Positions 1 through 9,725 of a DNA stretch of 64,000 nucleotides are shown here, piece after piece. Location of the stretch: positions 1-64,000 of the forward strand of contig NZ_JAKGAP010000043.1 of assembly GCF_021532375.1 (NCBI RefSeq). Reading direction: 5' to 3'. Under the pieces are notes generated by a model. That model made no database searches. It saw nothing but the letters and a program-made list of their open reading frames with translations, and was not told the origin of the DNA. Position numbers and translations under genes: made by a program. This DNA is from Paenibacillus alkaliterrae (GTDB lineage: Bacteria; Bacillota; Bacilli; Paenibacillales; Paenibacillaceae). Position 1 is the stretch's first letter. Each line of letters begins with the position of its first letter.

Positions 1-59
1 CCTCCAGCGCCAATGGTACTTAGACCGCAGGGTCTTGGGAGAGTAGGACGTCGCCAAGC
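1..59 (+). rRNA. rrf: 5S ribosomal RNA, 3' end (partial)
   Basis: The window opens inside a 5S rRNA. The sequence around 15-59 carries the conserved 3' half of bacterial 5S (ACCGCAGGGTC followed by GGGAGAGTAGGACGTCGCC). The 5' part lies outside the window. A rho-independent terminator follows directly, so this is the end of an rRNA operon placed just upstream of the ctsR locus. Confidence 0.9.
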
Positions 60-67
60 ACGAGAGA

Positions 68-96
68 CCTATCGCATGTTATGCGGTAGGTTTTTT
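68..96 (+). terminator. rRNA operon terminator
   Basis: A 10-bp stem CCTATCGCAT / ATGCGGTAGG (one G-U pair) with a GTT loop is followed by six T residues, nine bases after the 5S 3' end. This is a textbook intrinsic terminator. Confidence 0.92.
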
Positions 97-745
97 GTTG
101 TTTCTTGTTATCTAATGAAATCTATAACACTATAAAACATCCATTTCGAGAAAATAGGTTGTCTGATTATAGCAAACGTATCTCTCCAAACATATGAATA
201 CAGTATAAACTGCCTGATGTAGAAGCTATACAGGCGGCAGGAGGAGCATTCCTTATCATGCTCAGCGGCAGCGTTTCGTTCGCCGATCTAGCCGTTATGG
301 CAACAAGGGCAAGGGATTCGGGTATACGGCTCTTCTGGTATGATAATTACCATCATCGCTTCGTATTTTGCTGTCCCGATTGAATGGGTCGCTGTTGGCG
401 GCTCAGCTCTGCTACCTTACCGAAATGAATCTGGATCCGTTAACTTTGAAAATTGTTTATTTAGCTAATGTAATAGGCAGTGACATCAGTTCACTTCTGC
501 TGCCGATCGGCACACTTGCTTCCTTGATCTGGTTTCATATCCTGAAGCAAGTTGTGCTGTATGCATGGGTTCATTGGTTATTTTGATTGAATGATTGGGA
601 ATCATGTCGTAATTTGCTGACGCTCAGTCGATTTGCCGGTGAGGCGAATGGAATGAGCGTTTTTGATGTTTCTGAAATGTGCAAAGCATGTATAAATGCC
701 CGATAAGCGCACCAAGCTAATACATAAATGAATTTCTGCAAGCAC
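97..745. other. Intergenic stretch without an intact gene
   Basis: Between the rRNA terminator and the ctsR promoter there is no intact gene. The only recognisable content is the ArsB-like remnant at 235-588. The flanks (97-234 and 589-745) are AT-rich and show no convincing coding sequence, RNA gene or terminator. Confidence 0.6.
235..588 (+). pseudogene. Decayed ArsB/SLC13-type transporter remnant
   Basis: Short open stretches in different frames resemble membrane segments of arsenite/citrate-type (ArsB, NhaD, SLC13) transporters. One frame reads GAFLIMLSGSVSFADL near 243-290. A shifted frame reads a hydrophobic segment with IIASYFAVPIEWVAV near 343-395. A third frame (368-586) contains YLANVIGSDISS and LLLPIGTLASLIWFH, resembling the C-terminal ANVIG-D-PIGSLATLLW block of ArsB. 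There is no start with a ribosome binding site, the frame breaks twice, and the total is far shorter than the roughly 430 residues of the family. I read it as a gene remnant; the family assignment is from motif memory only. Confidence 0.5.
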
Positions 746-773
746 TTGACCTTTTGCTAAAATTGCATATAAT
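746..773 (+). promoter_or_regulatory. Sigma-A promoter of the ctsR operon
   Basis: A -35 TTGACC (746-751) and a perfect -10 TATAAT (768-773) are separated by 16 bases. The predicted transcription start near 780 falls directly in front of the CtsR operator at 782-798, so bound CtsR would block RNA polymerase. Confidence 0.88.
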
Positions 774-781
774 AAAATCAA

Positions 782-798
782 AGTCAAAGAAAGTCAAA
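782..798 (+). promoter_or_regulatory. CtsR operator (direct heptad repeat)
   Basis: AGTCAAA-GAA-AGTCAAA matches the known CtsR box, a direct repeat of (A/G)GTCAAA with a three-base spacer. Further partial heptads flank it (ATCAAAG before, AGTCAA after, together about 776-802). The position on the transcription start fits autoregulation of the operon. Confidence 0.92.
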
Positions 799-906
799 GT
801 CAATTGTCCGAATATTCGGCGTTTGGTTAAACGATGTAAGGAGACTCCTTTGATTTTTGTGGTTCAGATTTCGTTTTACTGGTTATTTCTCAGGGAGGTT
901 GGTGAT

Positions 907-1368
907 TTGCGAAACATTTCCGATCTCATCGAACAGTATTTGAAGCACATGCTCCAAGACAGCCCGGAGGGCGCAGTCGAAATTCAGCGGAATGACTTGG
1001 CTGACAAATTTTCTTGTGTACCGTCGCAAATTAACTATGTGATCAGCACTCGGTTTACGATGGAGAAGGGTTACATGGTTGAAAGTAAGCGCGGCGGAGG
1101 AGGCTATATTCGAATTCAACGAATAGATCTTCCGTCATTGAAGGCGATCCAGTACCATATCGAGCAGACGATTGGCGATTGTGTCGATCAGAGTGCGGCG
1201 GAAGGGCTTATTTATCAGCTTGAGGAAGGCAGACTTATTTCGAAGCGAGAAGCGAATCTGCTTCGCGCAGCGGTGCATCGGGAGACGATTGCGCTCAAGC
1301 TGCCGCTGAGGGATGAGATCAGGGCAAGATTGCTCCGATCCATGCTTATCTCACTGTTGGTCAAATAG
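907..1368 (+). CDS. ctsR: Transcriptional repressor CtsR
   Basis: CtsR represses class III heat-shock genes (clp genes and its own operon) and is inactivated by heat and removed by the ClpC/McsB system. The 153-residue product has the family N-terminus (MRNISDLIEQYLK), a winged helix-turn-helix in the first 70 residues, and the thermosensing glycine loop RGGGGY at residues 62-67. I place the start at the TTG at 907, preceded by GGGAGG at 893-898; the longer open frame upstream overlaps the operator and does not look like CtsR. It is the first gene of a four-gene operon with mcsA, mcsB and clpC, under the promoter at 746 and the operator at 782. Confidence 0.95.
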   Translation: MRNISDLIEQYLKHMLQDSPEGAVEIQRNDLADKFSCVPSQINYVISTRFTMEKGYMVESKRGGGGYIRIQRIDLPSLKAIQYHIEQTIGDCVDQSAAEGLIYQLEEGRLISKREANLLRAAVHRETIALKLPLRDEIRARLLRSMLISLLVK

Positions 1369-1403
1369 CGGCAATCCGATTATACCGGGAGGAGGGATCA
1401 GGT

Positions 1404-1925
1404 TTGTTTTGCCAAGAATGCGGTAAGAAACCGGCGACGCTTCATTTTACAAAAATCATTAACGGTGAGAAGACCGAATTCCATATTTGCGAAAGCTGTG
1501 CTCGCGAGAAAGGGGAAGGCATTCCTGGTGCGCCAAACAGTTTTTCCATCCATAGCTTATTGTCAGGACTTCTTGATTTCGAGCATTTAGGTGCTTCCGG
1601 AATTAGCGGCATGAAGCAGCCAGCGCTGCGCTGCGGGGATTGCGGTTTAACCTATGCACAGTTCAGCAAGATTGGTCGATTTGGATGCAGCAACTGCTAT
1701 CATGCCTTTTCTGACAAACTCGATCCGCTTCTTAAGAGGGTTCACAGCGGTACCGTTCACAGCGGGAAAATTCCGAAGCGATCCGGTAATCAGATTAAAT
1801 GCAAACGGGAAATCGAGCAGTTAAGGCGTGATATGCAAGTCAGAATCGAGCATGAGGAGTTTGAGAGCGCGGCTCAGCTGCGGGATCGAATACGTGAACT
1901 TGAACGCAAGATAGCTGATCTGTAA
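1404..1925 (+). CDS. mcsA: Protein-arginine kinase activator McsA
   Basis: McsA is the zinc-binding activator and adaptor of the arginine kinase McsB. The 173-residue product has an N-terminal zinc pair CQEC (residues 3-6) and CESC (29-32), a second set (CGDC and CSNC) near residues 76-100, and a C-terminal UVR-type coiled coil (about 137-173) with the pattern EFESAAQLRDRIRELE, similar to the UvrB/ClpC UVR motif. The start is TTG at 1404 behind GGGAGGAGGG. It lies 35 bases after ctsR and 28 bases before mcsB, as in other Bacillales. Confidence 0.95.
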   Translation: MFCQECGKKPATLHFTKIINGEKTEFHICESCAREKGEGIPGAPNSFSIHSLLSGLLDFEHLGASGISGMKQPALRCGDCGLTYAQFSKIGRFGCSNCYHAFSDKLDPLLKRVHSGTVHSGKIPKRSGNQIKCKREIEQLRRDMQVRIEHEEFESAAQLRDRIRELERKIADL

Positions 1926-1953
1926 GCCTGTATGGAAGGAGTGAAAGAGCCTC

Positions 1954-3033
1954 TTGTCTAAGCATCGATTCTCACAGCACGCGCTAAGCGAATGGATGAA
2001 GGACGAAGGTCCCGAATCTGAAATCGTCATTAGCAGCAGAATACGCATCGCCCGTAATTTAAGTCATCAGCCCTTTCCGCTGCTCGCCACCGATCAGCAG
2101 GCCAAGGACGTGATGGACCAGCTCACGGAAGTCAGTCAATCGGGTAAATTAGCATCGGTTGGCCTATTCGAGACTATTATTTTATCGGATCTTACGGAGC
2201 TGGATAAACGGGTGCTTGTCGAAAAGCATTTGATAAGTCCCAATTTGGCGAATGAATCACGCTGCGGGGCTGTCATTTTAAGCAGTAACGAATCAGTAAG
2301 CATAATGATTAACGAAGAAGATCATTTGCGCATCCAATGTTTATATCCGGGTTTTCAAATTCAGGAAGCTTGGTCATTGGCCAGCGGAATTGATGATATT
2401 TTTGAAGCTGCTGCTGATTATGCGTTTGACGAGAAGCGAGGTTATTTAACGACCTGCCCGACGAACGTCGGAACAGGCATCCGGGCTTCGGTCATGATGC
2501 ACTTGCCGGCACTCGTGTTGACGAATCAAATCAACCGCATTTTATCGGCAGTTACGCAGGTTGGCTTAGCGGTAAGAGGCTTGTACGGCGAAGGAAGCGA
2601 GGCGCTTGGCAATCTGTTTCAGGTGTCTAACCAAATTACGCTGGGGCAATCCGAGAACGAAATTATTGATAATTTGTTCGGTGTGGCCAGACAAATTATC
2701 GAGCACGAGAAAGCGGCGCGCAATCGGCTGCTGCAAGAGTCACGGCTTCGAATCGAGGATCGGGTGAGACGCTCGTACGGCATTTTAAGCCACGCCATGA
2801 TTATGGATTCCAAGGAGTCGGCACAGCGGCTGTCGGACGTGCGGCTTGGCACGGATCTCGGTATTTTAACTGAAGTAACTCCGCAAATGTTGAATGAGCT
2901 TTTGGTTATGACTCAGCCCGGATTTTTACAGCAAGCCTTCGATGAGAAGATGAGTCCGGAGCAGAGGGATTACAGGAGAGCAGAACTGATACGCAAGCAA
3001 TTGCGTGGCGAAACCGACCATGGGGGTGCATGA
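1954..3033 (+). CDS. mcsB: Protein arginine kinase McsB
   Basis: McsB phosphorylates arginine residues of misfolded proteins and of CtsR, marking them for ClpC-ClpP. It is a phosphagen-kinase fold enzyme of 359 residues. Visible motifs are the substrate/ATP-site SSRIRIARN (28-36), the catalytic cysteine in [10 protein letters not shown] (Cys168), and the RDxxRA phosphoarginine-binding element (RDYRRA, 338-343). The start is TTG at 1954 after AAGGAGTGAAAG. The stop overlaps the upstream ATG candidate of clpC, which suggests translational coupling. Confidence 0.96.
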   Translation: MSKHRFSQHALSEWMKDEGPESEIVISSRIRIARNLSHQPFPLLATDQQAKDVMDQLTEVSQSGKLASVGLFETIILSDLTELDKRVLVEKHLISPNLANESRCGAVILSSNESVSIMINEEDHLRIQCLYPGFQIQEAWSLASGIDDIFEAAADYAFDEKRGYLTTCPTNVGTGIRASVMMHLPALVLTNQINRILSAVTQVGLAVRGLYGEGSEALGNLFQVSNQITLGQSENEIIDNLFGVARQIIEHEKAARNRLLQESRLRIEDRVRRSYGILSHAMIMDSKESAQRLSDVRLGTDLGILTEVTPQMLNELLVMTQPGFLQQAFDEKMSPEQRDYRRAELIRKQLRGETDHGGA

Positions 3034-3035
3034 AA

Positions 3036-5495
3036 ATGATGTTTGGACGATTTACGGAACGAGCACAGAAGGTGCTTGCATTGGCGCAAGAGGAAGCGGT
3101 TCGACTCGGACATAACAATATTGGAACTGAGCATATTTTGCTGGGCCTTATTCGCGAAGGGGAAGGAATAGCGGCTAAAGCATTAATCGGATTGGGGCTT
3201 GGACTCGAAAAGATTCAAGATGAGGTAGAGGCGCTGATCGGCCGTGGACAAGAGCAGCCGAACAATATCGCGTATACGCCTCGCGCTAAGAAAGTTATCG
3301 AGCTGTCCATGGATGAAGCGAGAAAGTTGGGCCATACGTACGTGGGCACGGAGCATATTCTGCTCGGGCTTATCCGTGAAGGCGAAGGCGTTGCAGCACG
3401 AGTGCTGAACAACCTGGGCATCAGTCTAAATAAAGCGCGTCAGCAAGTGCTGCAGCTGCTTGGAAGCAGCGAGGCGGTATCGAGCAGCCACGGCTCACAA
3501 GCAAACGTAAGCACGCCTACTCTGGATGGACTTGCAAGAGATTTAACAGCCTATGCCAAGGAAGGAAATCTGGATCCGGTTATTGGCCGGAGCAAGGAAA
3601 TTGAGCGCGTCATTCAAGTGCTTAGCCGCCGGACGAAAAATAATCCTGTACTAATCGGGGAGCCGGGCGTCGGTAAAACGGCGATTGCCGAAGGCCTCGC
3701 TCAAAAGATCATCGAGAACGAAATTCCGGAAACACTTCGTGACAAGCGCGTCATGACGCTCGATATGGGCTCAGTCGTTGCAGGTACGAAGTACCGCGGT
3801 GAATTCGAGGACCGTCTAAAGAAGATCATGGACGAAATTCGCCAAGCGGGCAATATCATTCTCTTCATCGACGAGCTTCATACGTTGATTGGTGCAGGCG
3901 GCGCAGAGGGCGCGATCGATGCTTCGAACATTTTGAAGCCGTCGCTCGCACGCGGCGAGCTGCAGTGCATTGGGGCTACTACGCTTGATGAATACCGGAA
4001 ATACATCGAGAAGGATGCAGCGCTTGAACGCCGCTTCCAGCCCATTATGGTGGATCAGCCTTCCCCAGAGGAAGCGATTCAAATTTTGTACGGTCTGCGC
4101 GACCGTTACGAAGCCCATCATCGGGTAAAAATTACGGATGAAGCGATCGTGCAGGCGGTGAAGCTGTCGGATCGCTACATTCCAGACAGGTTCCTGCCGG
4201 ACAAAGCGATCGATCTAATTGATGAGGCCGGCTCGAAGGTTCGCTTGAACTCCTACACGATTCCGCCGAATTTGAAGCAGCTTGAGAATCGTCTGGAGGA
4301 TATCCGCAAGGAGAAGGACGCAGCGGTTCAAAGCCAAGAATTCGAGAAGGCGGCTGCCCTTCGCGATACGGAACAAAAAATTCGCGAAGAGCTCGACGTG
4401 ACGAAAAATCAATGGAAAGAAAAGCAAGGGCGTACCGATTCTGAGGTTACTCCTGAGGACATAGCTCAAGTCGTAGCAAGCTGGACGGGAATTCCGGTCA
4501 GCAAGCTGGCGGAGGGAGAAACAGAGCGGCTGCTCAACATGGAATCGATCCTGCATGATCGCGTTATCGGTCAAGATGAAGCCGTTAAATCCGTATCTCG
4601 CGCGATCCGCCGCGCACGTGCCGGTCTTAAGGATCCGAAGCGTCCGATCGGCTCGTTCATATTCTTGGGCCCTACAGGCGTAGGTAAAACCGAGCTTGCC
4701 AGAGCACTCGCAGAAGCGATGTTCGGCGATGAGAATGCGGTTATCCGCATCGACATGTCGGAATATATGGAGAAGCATTCGACTTCTCGACTCGTCGGAG
4801 CGCCTCCGGGCTATGTGGGTTATGAAGAAGGCGGACAGCTAACAGAGAAGGTTCGCCGCAAGCCTTATTCGGTTGTCCTGCTCGATGAGATCGAAAAGGC
4901 GCATCCGGAAGTATTCAATATTTTGCTTCAGGTGCTGGAGGATGGCCGCTTGACCGATTCTAAGGGCCGTGTAGTAGACTTCCGCAACACGCTTATTATT
5001 ATGACGTCGAACGTCGGCGCAGATCAGATCAAACGGAACTCCTCCCTTGGCTTTACGGCCGTGCAGGATGCGGGAAGAGATTTTGCGCAAATGAAAGACA
5101 AAGTAATGGCGGAGCTGAAGAAAAGCTTCCGTCCGGAGTTCCTGAACCGGATAGATGAGACCATCGTGTTCCACTCGCTGGGTGAGGAGCACATCGCTCA
5201 GATCGTAACGCTAATGTCGGAGGAGCTTCGCAAGCGTCTGCGCGAGCAAGAAGTCGATTTCGTATTGACGGATGCGGCCAAGAGCTTCCTGGCGAAGGAA
5301 GGCTTCGATCCCGCATATGGAGCGCGTCCGCTTCGCAGGGCTATCCAGAAGCATATCGAGGACCGTATCTCAGAGGAACTGCTCATGGGCAACATCCGGA
5401 AGGGTGATTCGTTCACGATCGATGAGAAGGATGGCGGCTTGTCGGTTATCAAGACACTATCTGAGCCGGCTTCCGAAGAGCCTGCAGCGAAATAA
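3036..5495 (+). CDS. clpC: ATP-dependent Clp protease ATP-binding subunit ClpC
   Basis: ClpC is the HSP100 unfoldase that feeds arginine-phosphorylated and adaptor-bound proteins to ClpP. The 819-residue product has a double Clp-N domain (1-145), a first AAA+ domain with Walker A GEPGVGKT and Walker B ILFIDE, a middle UVR-like coiled coil (about 415-455, [14 protein letters not shown]) that binds adaptors, and a second AAA+ domain with GPTGVGKT and [12 protein letters not shown]. An ATG at 3030 is possible, but the one at 3036 gives the family start MMFGRF and better spacing from GGGGGTG. It is the last gene of the CtsR operon and is followed by a strong terminator. Confidence 0.97.
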   Translation: MMFGRFTERAQKVLALAQEEAVRLGHNNIGTEHILLGLIREGEGIAAKALIGLGLGLEKIQDEVEALIGRGQEQPNNIAYTPRAKKVIELSMDEARKLGHTYVGTEHILLGLIREGEGVAARVLNNLGISLNKARQQVLQLLGSSEAVSSSHGSQANVSTPTLDGLARDLTAYAKEGNLDPVIGRSKEIERVIQVLSRRTKNNPVLIGEPGVGKTAIAEGLAQKIIENEIPETLRDKRVMTLDMGSVVAGTKYRGEFEDRLKKIMDEIRQAGNIILFIDELHTLIGAGGAEGAIDASNILKPSLARGELQCIGATTLDEYRKYIEKDAALERRFQPIMVDQPSPEEAIQILYGLRDRYEAHHRVKITDEAIVQAVKLSDRYIPDRFLPDKAIDLIDEAGSKVRLNSYTIPPNLKQLENRLEDIRKEKDAAVQSQEFEKAAALRDTEQKIREELDVTKNQWKEKQGRTDSEVTPEDIAQVVASWTGIPVSKLAEGETERLLNMESILHDRVIGQDEAVKSVSRAIRRARAGLKDPKRPIGSFIFLGPTGVGKTELARALAEAMFGDENAVIRIDMSEYMEKHSTSRLVGAPPGYVGYEEGGQLTEKVRRKPYSVVLLDEIEKAHPEVFNILLQVLEDGRLTDSKGRVVDFRNTLIIMTSNVGADQIKRNSSLGFTAVQDAGRDFAQMKDKVMAELKKSFRPEFLNRIDETIVFHSLGEEHIAQIVTLMSEELRKRLREQEVDFVLTDAAKSFLAKEGFDPAYGARPLRRAIQKHIEDRISEELLMGNIRKGDSFTIDEKDGGLSVIKTLSEPASEEPAAK

Positions 5496-5521
5496 ATAAA
5501 ATATAACAGATTACTGAAAGG

Positions 5522-5560
5522 CGCTCTCGTTATCCACTGTGGATAACGAGAGCGTTTTTT
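5522..5560 (+). terminator. Terminator of the ctsR-clpC operon
   Basis: A very long stem CGCTCTCGTTATCC / GGATAACGAGAGCG with a short loop is followed by TTTTTT (5555-5560). The stem itself contains a consensus DnaA-box sequence (5538-5546), noted separately. Confidence 0.93.
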
Positions 5561-5634
5561 GCTGAGTTGCATATTGGGGATATGCTAATAACTTGTGGAA
5601 AATGTTGATAATATGTTGATAATTCTGTGGACAA
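5530..5634. promoter_or_regulatory. Cluster of DnaA-box-like 9-mers
   Basis: TGTGGATAA (5538-5546) is the exact reverse complement of the DnaA consensus TTATCCACA. It overlaps TTATCCACT (5530-5538) on the + strand. Downstream are TTGTGGAAA (5593-5601) and TGTGGACAA (5626-5634; complement TTGTCCACA). They sit in an AT-rich stretch with repeated TGTTGATAAT-like words. This looks like a DnaA-binding cluster outside oriC; binding is inferred, not shown. Confidence 0.5.
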
Positions 5635-5771
5635 AACCGTTATACAGTATAGGGGCGTTTAAGTGAACAAGTCATAAAACATATTCACCATTTATTTTGT
5701 AAACAAGGTGGGTTTATACAACGGGGATAAAATGGTAAACTTTAAGTACTGTCAAACTTAAGGAGTACAGA

Positions 5772-7139
5772 ATGGCCAAAATAAAAACGAAATTCGTGTG
5801 TACCGAATGCGGCACCGAATCGCCAAAGTGGCTTGGCAAATGCCCGGGCTGCCACGCATGGAACTCCATGGTAGAAGAGAAGGAAACGGCAGTAAAGACG
5901 AGAGGAGTCGGTTTATCGTCGTTTCATGCGAAAGAAAAGCCGCAGTCCATCATACATATAGAAAGCGAGCAAGAGCCACGAATCGAAACAAGAATGCTGG
6001 AGCTTAACAGGGTGCTCGGTGGAGGTGTCGTGCCCGGGTCGCTCATTCTGGTTGGGGGTGATCCCGGTATCGGTAAATCGACGCTGCTTCTGCAGACCTC
6101 GCATGCCTTAGCGGATAAAGGACTTCGAGTGCTCTATATATCCGGAGAGGAGTCTGTACGCCAAACGAGATTGAGAGCGGATCGACTCGGCGCACTTACG
6201 GAATCGCTGTATGTATTATGTGAGACCAATATGGAGCAAATTAACGATGCCATCGAATCGTTGCAGCCTGATTTTCTCGTTATCGACTCCATCCAGACGG
6301 TTTACGATCCAAATGTGCAATCCGCACCGGGCAGCGTTTCTCAGGTCCGTGAATGTACGGCCCATTTCATGCGCGTTGCCAAGATCAAAGGCATTGCGAC
6401 GGTGCTGGTGGGCCATGTTACGAAGGAAGGCGCCATCGCTGGACCGAGATTGCTCGAGCATATGGTAGATTGCGTGCTCTATTTCGAAGGAGAGCGTCAT
6501 CATACGTACCGTATCTTGCGCGCCGTCAAAAACCGCTTTGGCTCCACGAATGAAATCGGCATTTTCGAGATGAGGGAGGAAGGCCTTCGCGAGGTGTCCA
6601 ATCCGTCGGAGCTGTTTCTGTCGGAACGACCTCTTGGCGTTGCCGGCTCAACGGTCGTAGCGAGCATGGAAGGGACCAGGCCGGTGCTCGTTGAGCTGCA
6701 GGCTCTGGTTGCGACGACGAATTTTCCGTCTCCAAGACGGATGTCTACAGGCATGGACCATCATCGCATGGCACTTATCATTGCGGTGCTGGAGAAGAGA
6801 AACGGTATGTTTCTCCAAACGCAGGATGCTTATTTGAATGTAGCAGGCGGTGTGAAGCTGGATGAACCGGCCGTTGATCTGGCGGCTGCGGTCAGCTTAG
6901 CCTCAAGCTTTCGAGATGCTCCGACAAAGCCCTACGATGTCGTTTTCGGCGAAGTGGGGCTGACGGGTGAGGTCCGTGCCGTATCGCGGGCGGAGCAGCG
7001 GGTGAAGGAAGCGGAGAAGCTGGGCTTTAAACGGGTCATTATGCCTGAGAAGAGCTTAAAGGGCTGGAAAACGCCCGAGGGTATTGAAATTATTGGCGTC
7101 AGCACGGTTGCGGAAGCACTTAAGGCAGCGCTTGGATAG
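5772..7139 (+). CDS. radA: DNA repair protein RadA (Sms)
   Basis: RadA is a RecA-like branch-migration ATPase that processes recombination intermediates. The 455-residue product has a four-cysteine zinc finger (C10, C13, C24, C27), a RecA-type core with Walker [10 protein letters not shown] (96-104), the RadA-specific KNRFG motif near residue 250, and a C-terminal Lon-protease-like domain without an obvious protease active site. The ATG follows AAGGAG. The gene is separated from clpC by its terminator and lies eight bases before disA, its usual partner; RadA is known in B. subtilis to modulate DisA. Confidence 0.96.
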   Translation: MAKIKTKFVCTECGTESPKWLGKCPGCHAWNSMVEEKETAVKTRGVGLSSFHAKEKPQSIIHIESEQEPRIETRMLELNRVLGGGVVPGSLILVGGDPGIGKSTLLLQTSHALADKGLRVLYISGEESVRQTRLRADRLGALTESLYVLCETNMEQINDAIESLQPDFLVIDSIQTVYDPNVQSAPGSVSQVRECTAHFMRVAKIKGIATVLVGHVTKEGAIAGPRLLEHMVDCVLYFEGERHHTYRILRAVKNRFGSTNEIGIFEMREEGLREVSNPSELFLSERPLGVAGSTVVASMEGTRPVLVELQALVATTNFPSPRRMSTGMDHHRMALIIAVLEKRNGMFLQTQDAYLNVAGGVKLDEPAVDLAAAVSLASSFRDAPTKPYDVVFGEVGLTGEVRAVSRAEQRVKEAEKLGFKRVIMPEKSLKGWKTPEGIEIIGVSTVAEALKAALG

Positions 7140-7147
7140 GGGGGCAG

Positions 7148-8227
7148 ATGATGAAGGAACCTACTCAGCTTGAAATTATGAATCAATTATTGCAATTAGT
7201 CGCGCCAGGCACCCCTTTCCGCGAAGGGCTGGAAAATGTGCTTCGCGCCAAAACAGGCGCCCTGATCGTTGTGGGCTACAGCCCGGAGGTGATGGAGGTC
7301 GTTGACGGGGGCTTCTCCATTAATTGCGACTTTTCTCCGAACTATTTGTATGAGCTGGCTAAGATGGACGGAGCGATTATTATGAGCGAGGATATGCGGC
7401 GGATTTTGTACGCGAACACGCAGCTTATCCCGAATAGCTCGATACCGTCGATCGAGACAGGCATTCGCCATCGAACGGCGGAGCGGGTTGCTAAGCAAAC
7501 GGGCAAGCTCGTCGTTTCGATCTCGCAGCGCCGTAACATTATTACGCTATATCAAGGCAACCTGCGCTATTCTCTCAAGGATATGGGCGTTATTCTTACA
7601 AAGGCGAATCAAGCGATTCAGACCTTGGAGAAATATAAGGCCGTGCTCAGCCAGTCGTTCACCAATTTGTCCGCGCTGGAGTTTGAAGAGCTGGTTACGC
7701 TGCAGGAAGTGGCGCATGTCATTCAGCGCGTCGAAATGGTGCTTCGCATCAAGATGGAGATTAAGCGTTACGTTAACGAGCTTGGTACGGAAGGACGTCT
7801 AATCAGCATGCAGATGGATGAGCTGGTAGGCGGCGTAGAAGAGGATGCTTGGTACTTACTTAAAGATTACGCAAAAGATAATTCAGATGAGAAAATCAGG
7901 GAAATACGGGCAGGGCTCAAGAAGCTCAGCTCCGAAGAACTGCTCGATGCTCCGCCAATCATCCGTTTGATCGGATATTCACATACGAATAATATGAACG
8001 AGGAATCGGTATCGCCGCGAGGCTACCGTTTGTTGAATAAAATACCTAGGCTGCCGCTCATCATTATTAACAACCTGATCGAGCGCTTCGGCCGTTTACC
8101 GCATATTTTGATGGCTACGATAGAGGAACTGGATGAAGTTGAAGGCATCGGCGAGGTGAGAGCGCGAGCGATCAAGGAAGGCCTCAAACGGATTCAAGAG
8201 CAGATGTTCATTGACAGGCAAATCTAA
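7148..8227 (+). CDS. disA: Diadenylate cyclase DisA, DNA integrity scanning protein
   Basis: DisA makes cyclic di-AMP from two ATP molecules and reports DNA lesions, stopping activity at branched DNA. The 359-residue product has the DAC domain at the N-terminus with the DGA (74-76) and RHRTAE (107-112) active-site motifs, a helical linker, and a C-terminal helix-hairpin-helix DNA-binding region ([19 protein letters not shown]). Two ATG codons in tandem (7148 and 7151) are possible starts. The close link to radA suggests co-transcription. Confidence 0.96.
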   Translation: MMKEPTQLEIMNQLLQLVAPGTPFREGLENVLRAKTGALIVVGYSPEVMEVVDGGFSINCDFSPNYLYELAKMDGAIIMSEDMRRILYANTQLIPNSSIPSIETGIRHRTAERVAKQTGKLVVSISQRRNIITLYQGNLRYSLKDMGVILTKANQAIQTLEKYKAVLSQSFTNLSALEFEELVTLQEVAHVIQRVEMVLRIKMEIKRYVNELGTEGRLISMQMDELVGGVEEDAWYLLKDYAKDNSDEKIREIRAGLKKLSSEELLDAPPIIRLIGYSHTNNMNEESVSPRGYRLLNKIPRLPLIIINNLIERFGRLPHILMATIEELDEVEGIGEVRARAIKEGLKRIQEQMFIDRQI

Positions 8228-8311
8228 ATCCCATACAATAGATGGAATGTAGTCCTGTAATTTCGTGATACATTCGTTAATGTTTTTGGGCATAGTAGAG
8301 AAGAGGTGGAA

Positions 8312-9061
8312 ATGATGATTACAAAATCGATACCGAGCCTTCTCACGGTGGGGAACCTATTCCTAGGAGTAATCGCCATCATTCTTGTTTTTAATGAAAA
8401 ACCAGATACGGCAGCGATGATGGTATTAATCGCCATGCTGCTTGACGGAGTAGACGGTCGCGTTGCTCGGGCGCTGAACGTTCAAAGTGAATTCGGCAAA
8501 GAGCTGGACTCGTTATCCGACGTCATTTCGTTTGGCGTAGCGCCGGCATTCATTATGTATGTGGTCGCTTTTCAAGAACTTAATCCGGCGTACGCTTGGA
8601 TTGTAACGGCTTTGTTTCCGATCTGCGGCGCTTTGCGGCTTGCCCGCTTTAACGTCATATCGAGTGCGCCAGGCTACTTTATCGGCCTTCCCATTCCTGC
8701 GGCGGGAGGCGTTCTGGCGACGCTTGCCTTGTTTAAGGATGACATTTACGTCTCTGTGCTTCTAGCGAGCACTTTTGCGCTTTCCATTCTGATGGTCAGT
8801 ACGATTAAATATCCGAATTTCAAAAAAGTCGGCATTCCGAAGAGCGCTGTATGGGTCGTTCCCGTTGTTATCATCGTTGCTATCGTTCTAGGCTTAATCT
8901 TCAAAAACGATTTATCCAAAATTTTGTTTGTACCGCTGCTTCTCTATGCGCTGTACGGCCTAAAAAAAAACGTTGATCGAAGGCTTAAGAAACGCAATCG
9001 CAAGCGCGGCAAGCGGGGGGATCAACCGGAGGAGCCGGTTCAAAGCGAGAAGCCCGCATAA
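8312..9061 (+). CDS. pssA: CDP-diacylglycerol--serine O-phosphatidyltransferase
   Basis: This membrane enzyme makes phosphatidylserine from CDP-diacylglycerol and serine, the precursor of phosphatidylethanolamine. The protein has the CDP-alcohol phosphatidyltransferase signature DGxxAR-x8-G-x3-D-x3-D (DGRVAR, then G, D, D at about residues 48-71) and about eight hydrophobic segments, followed by a basic tail (RRLKKRNRKRGKRG). The substrate (serine) is inferred from length and family position; related enzymes use other alcohols. Start candidates are GTG 8306, ATG 8312 and ATG 8315; the GTG lies within the AGAGGTGG ribosome binding site, so an ATG is preferred. Confidence 0.85.
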   Translation: MMITKSIPSLLTVGNLFLGVIAIILVFNEKPDTAAMMVLIAMLLDGVDGRVARALNVQSEFGKELDSLSDVISFGVAPAFIMYVVAFQELNPAYAWIVTALFPICGALRLARFNVISSAPGYFIGLPIPAAGGVLATLALFKDDIYVSVLLASTFALSILMVSTIKYPNFKKVGIPKSAVWVVPVVIIVAIVLGLIFKNDLSKILFVPLLLYALYGLKKNVDRRLKKRNRKRGKRGDQPEEPVQSEKPA

Positions 9062-9090
9062 ATTTATGCGATGCCATAAATACAAAAATA

Positions 9091-9130
9091 AGTCTTTCAT
9101 CACCTCGACGGTGACGAAAGACTTTTTCTT
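9091..9130. terminator. Bidirectional terminator between pssA and the DUF1573-like gene
   Basis: The stem AGTCTTTCATCACC / GGTGACGAAAGACT carries a T-run on the + side (9124-9127) and an A-rich stretch on the other flank. It lies between convergent genes and can serve both. Confidence 0.88.
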
Positions 9131-9154
9131 ATTTTTGCATTAATGGAGCAAGCA

Positions 9155-9550
9155 TCACGTTAAATTAAACAGGCCTAAAGTCGAGCATTTGTCGTATTCG
9201 TCGGTAATGACTTCGTCCAATTGAATATCTAGCTGATTACATAATGCGGTCATGTAAAACAGGTTGCGGCCAAGCTCGGACTTCAGAACGTCGCGGCAGT
9301 GTTCGCATACGGCCCCCGATAGGTGGCTTTGCAGCGTTGCTTTTGCATTTTCAAGATTGAGCTCATCGGAATATTGCTGTTTTCGGGCATTCAATTCGAT
9401 ACAGCCGCAGTCCGTAACGGCTTTCGTAACCGCACGATTGACGGAAGCGTTCGACTGGCCGAATTTGGACATGACATCCAGCAAGCTGCGGTGCCTGAGC
9501 AGCAATTCCGAGACCTGCTGCTGAAATTGATTCAATGTAGGAGCACTCAT
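9155..9550 (-). CDS. DUF1573-like cysteine-containing hypothetical protein
   Basis: This small protein of 131 residues has no known function. It resembles proteins annotated as DUF1573 domain-containing in Paenibacillus at the same place, recognised from memory. It carries clustered cysteines: CGC near residue 49, CEHC near residue 82, and single cysteines near 103 and 122. This suggests metal or redox chemistry but proves nothing. The start ATG (complement of 9548-9550) has AGAGGTGG five bases upstream on the minus strand; an upstream in-frame start at 9592 lacks this. It is the only reversed gene in the first 62 kb and converges on pssA. Confidence 0.8.
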   Translation of the reverse strand: MSAPTLNQFQQQVSELLLRHRSLLDVMSKFGQSNASVNRAVTKAVTDCGCIELNARKQQYSDELNLENAKATLQSHLSGAVCEHCRDVLKSELGRNLFYMTALCNQLDIQLDEVITDEYDKCSTLGLFNLT

Positions 9551-9725
9551 TGGTTCCACCTCTTTCATCAACCTCTTGTGAAGTAATCTCAATTCCCATT
9601 ATAAGCCTCCGCCGTACCGTTTACAAAATGTGAATTATTAAAAATTAAAAATGTTTGCAATTAATAGTCCGACTACGGTTAGCACGACCATAATTGGAAC
9701 ATAATTGTAGTGGAGGTGAACCATT

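Noticed and set aside
5530..5634. Chromosomal replication origin
   Set aside because: DnaA-like boxes are present, but there is no dnaA, dnaN or AT-rich unwinding element of oriC type nearby.
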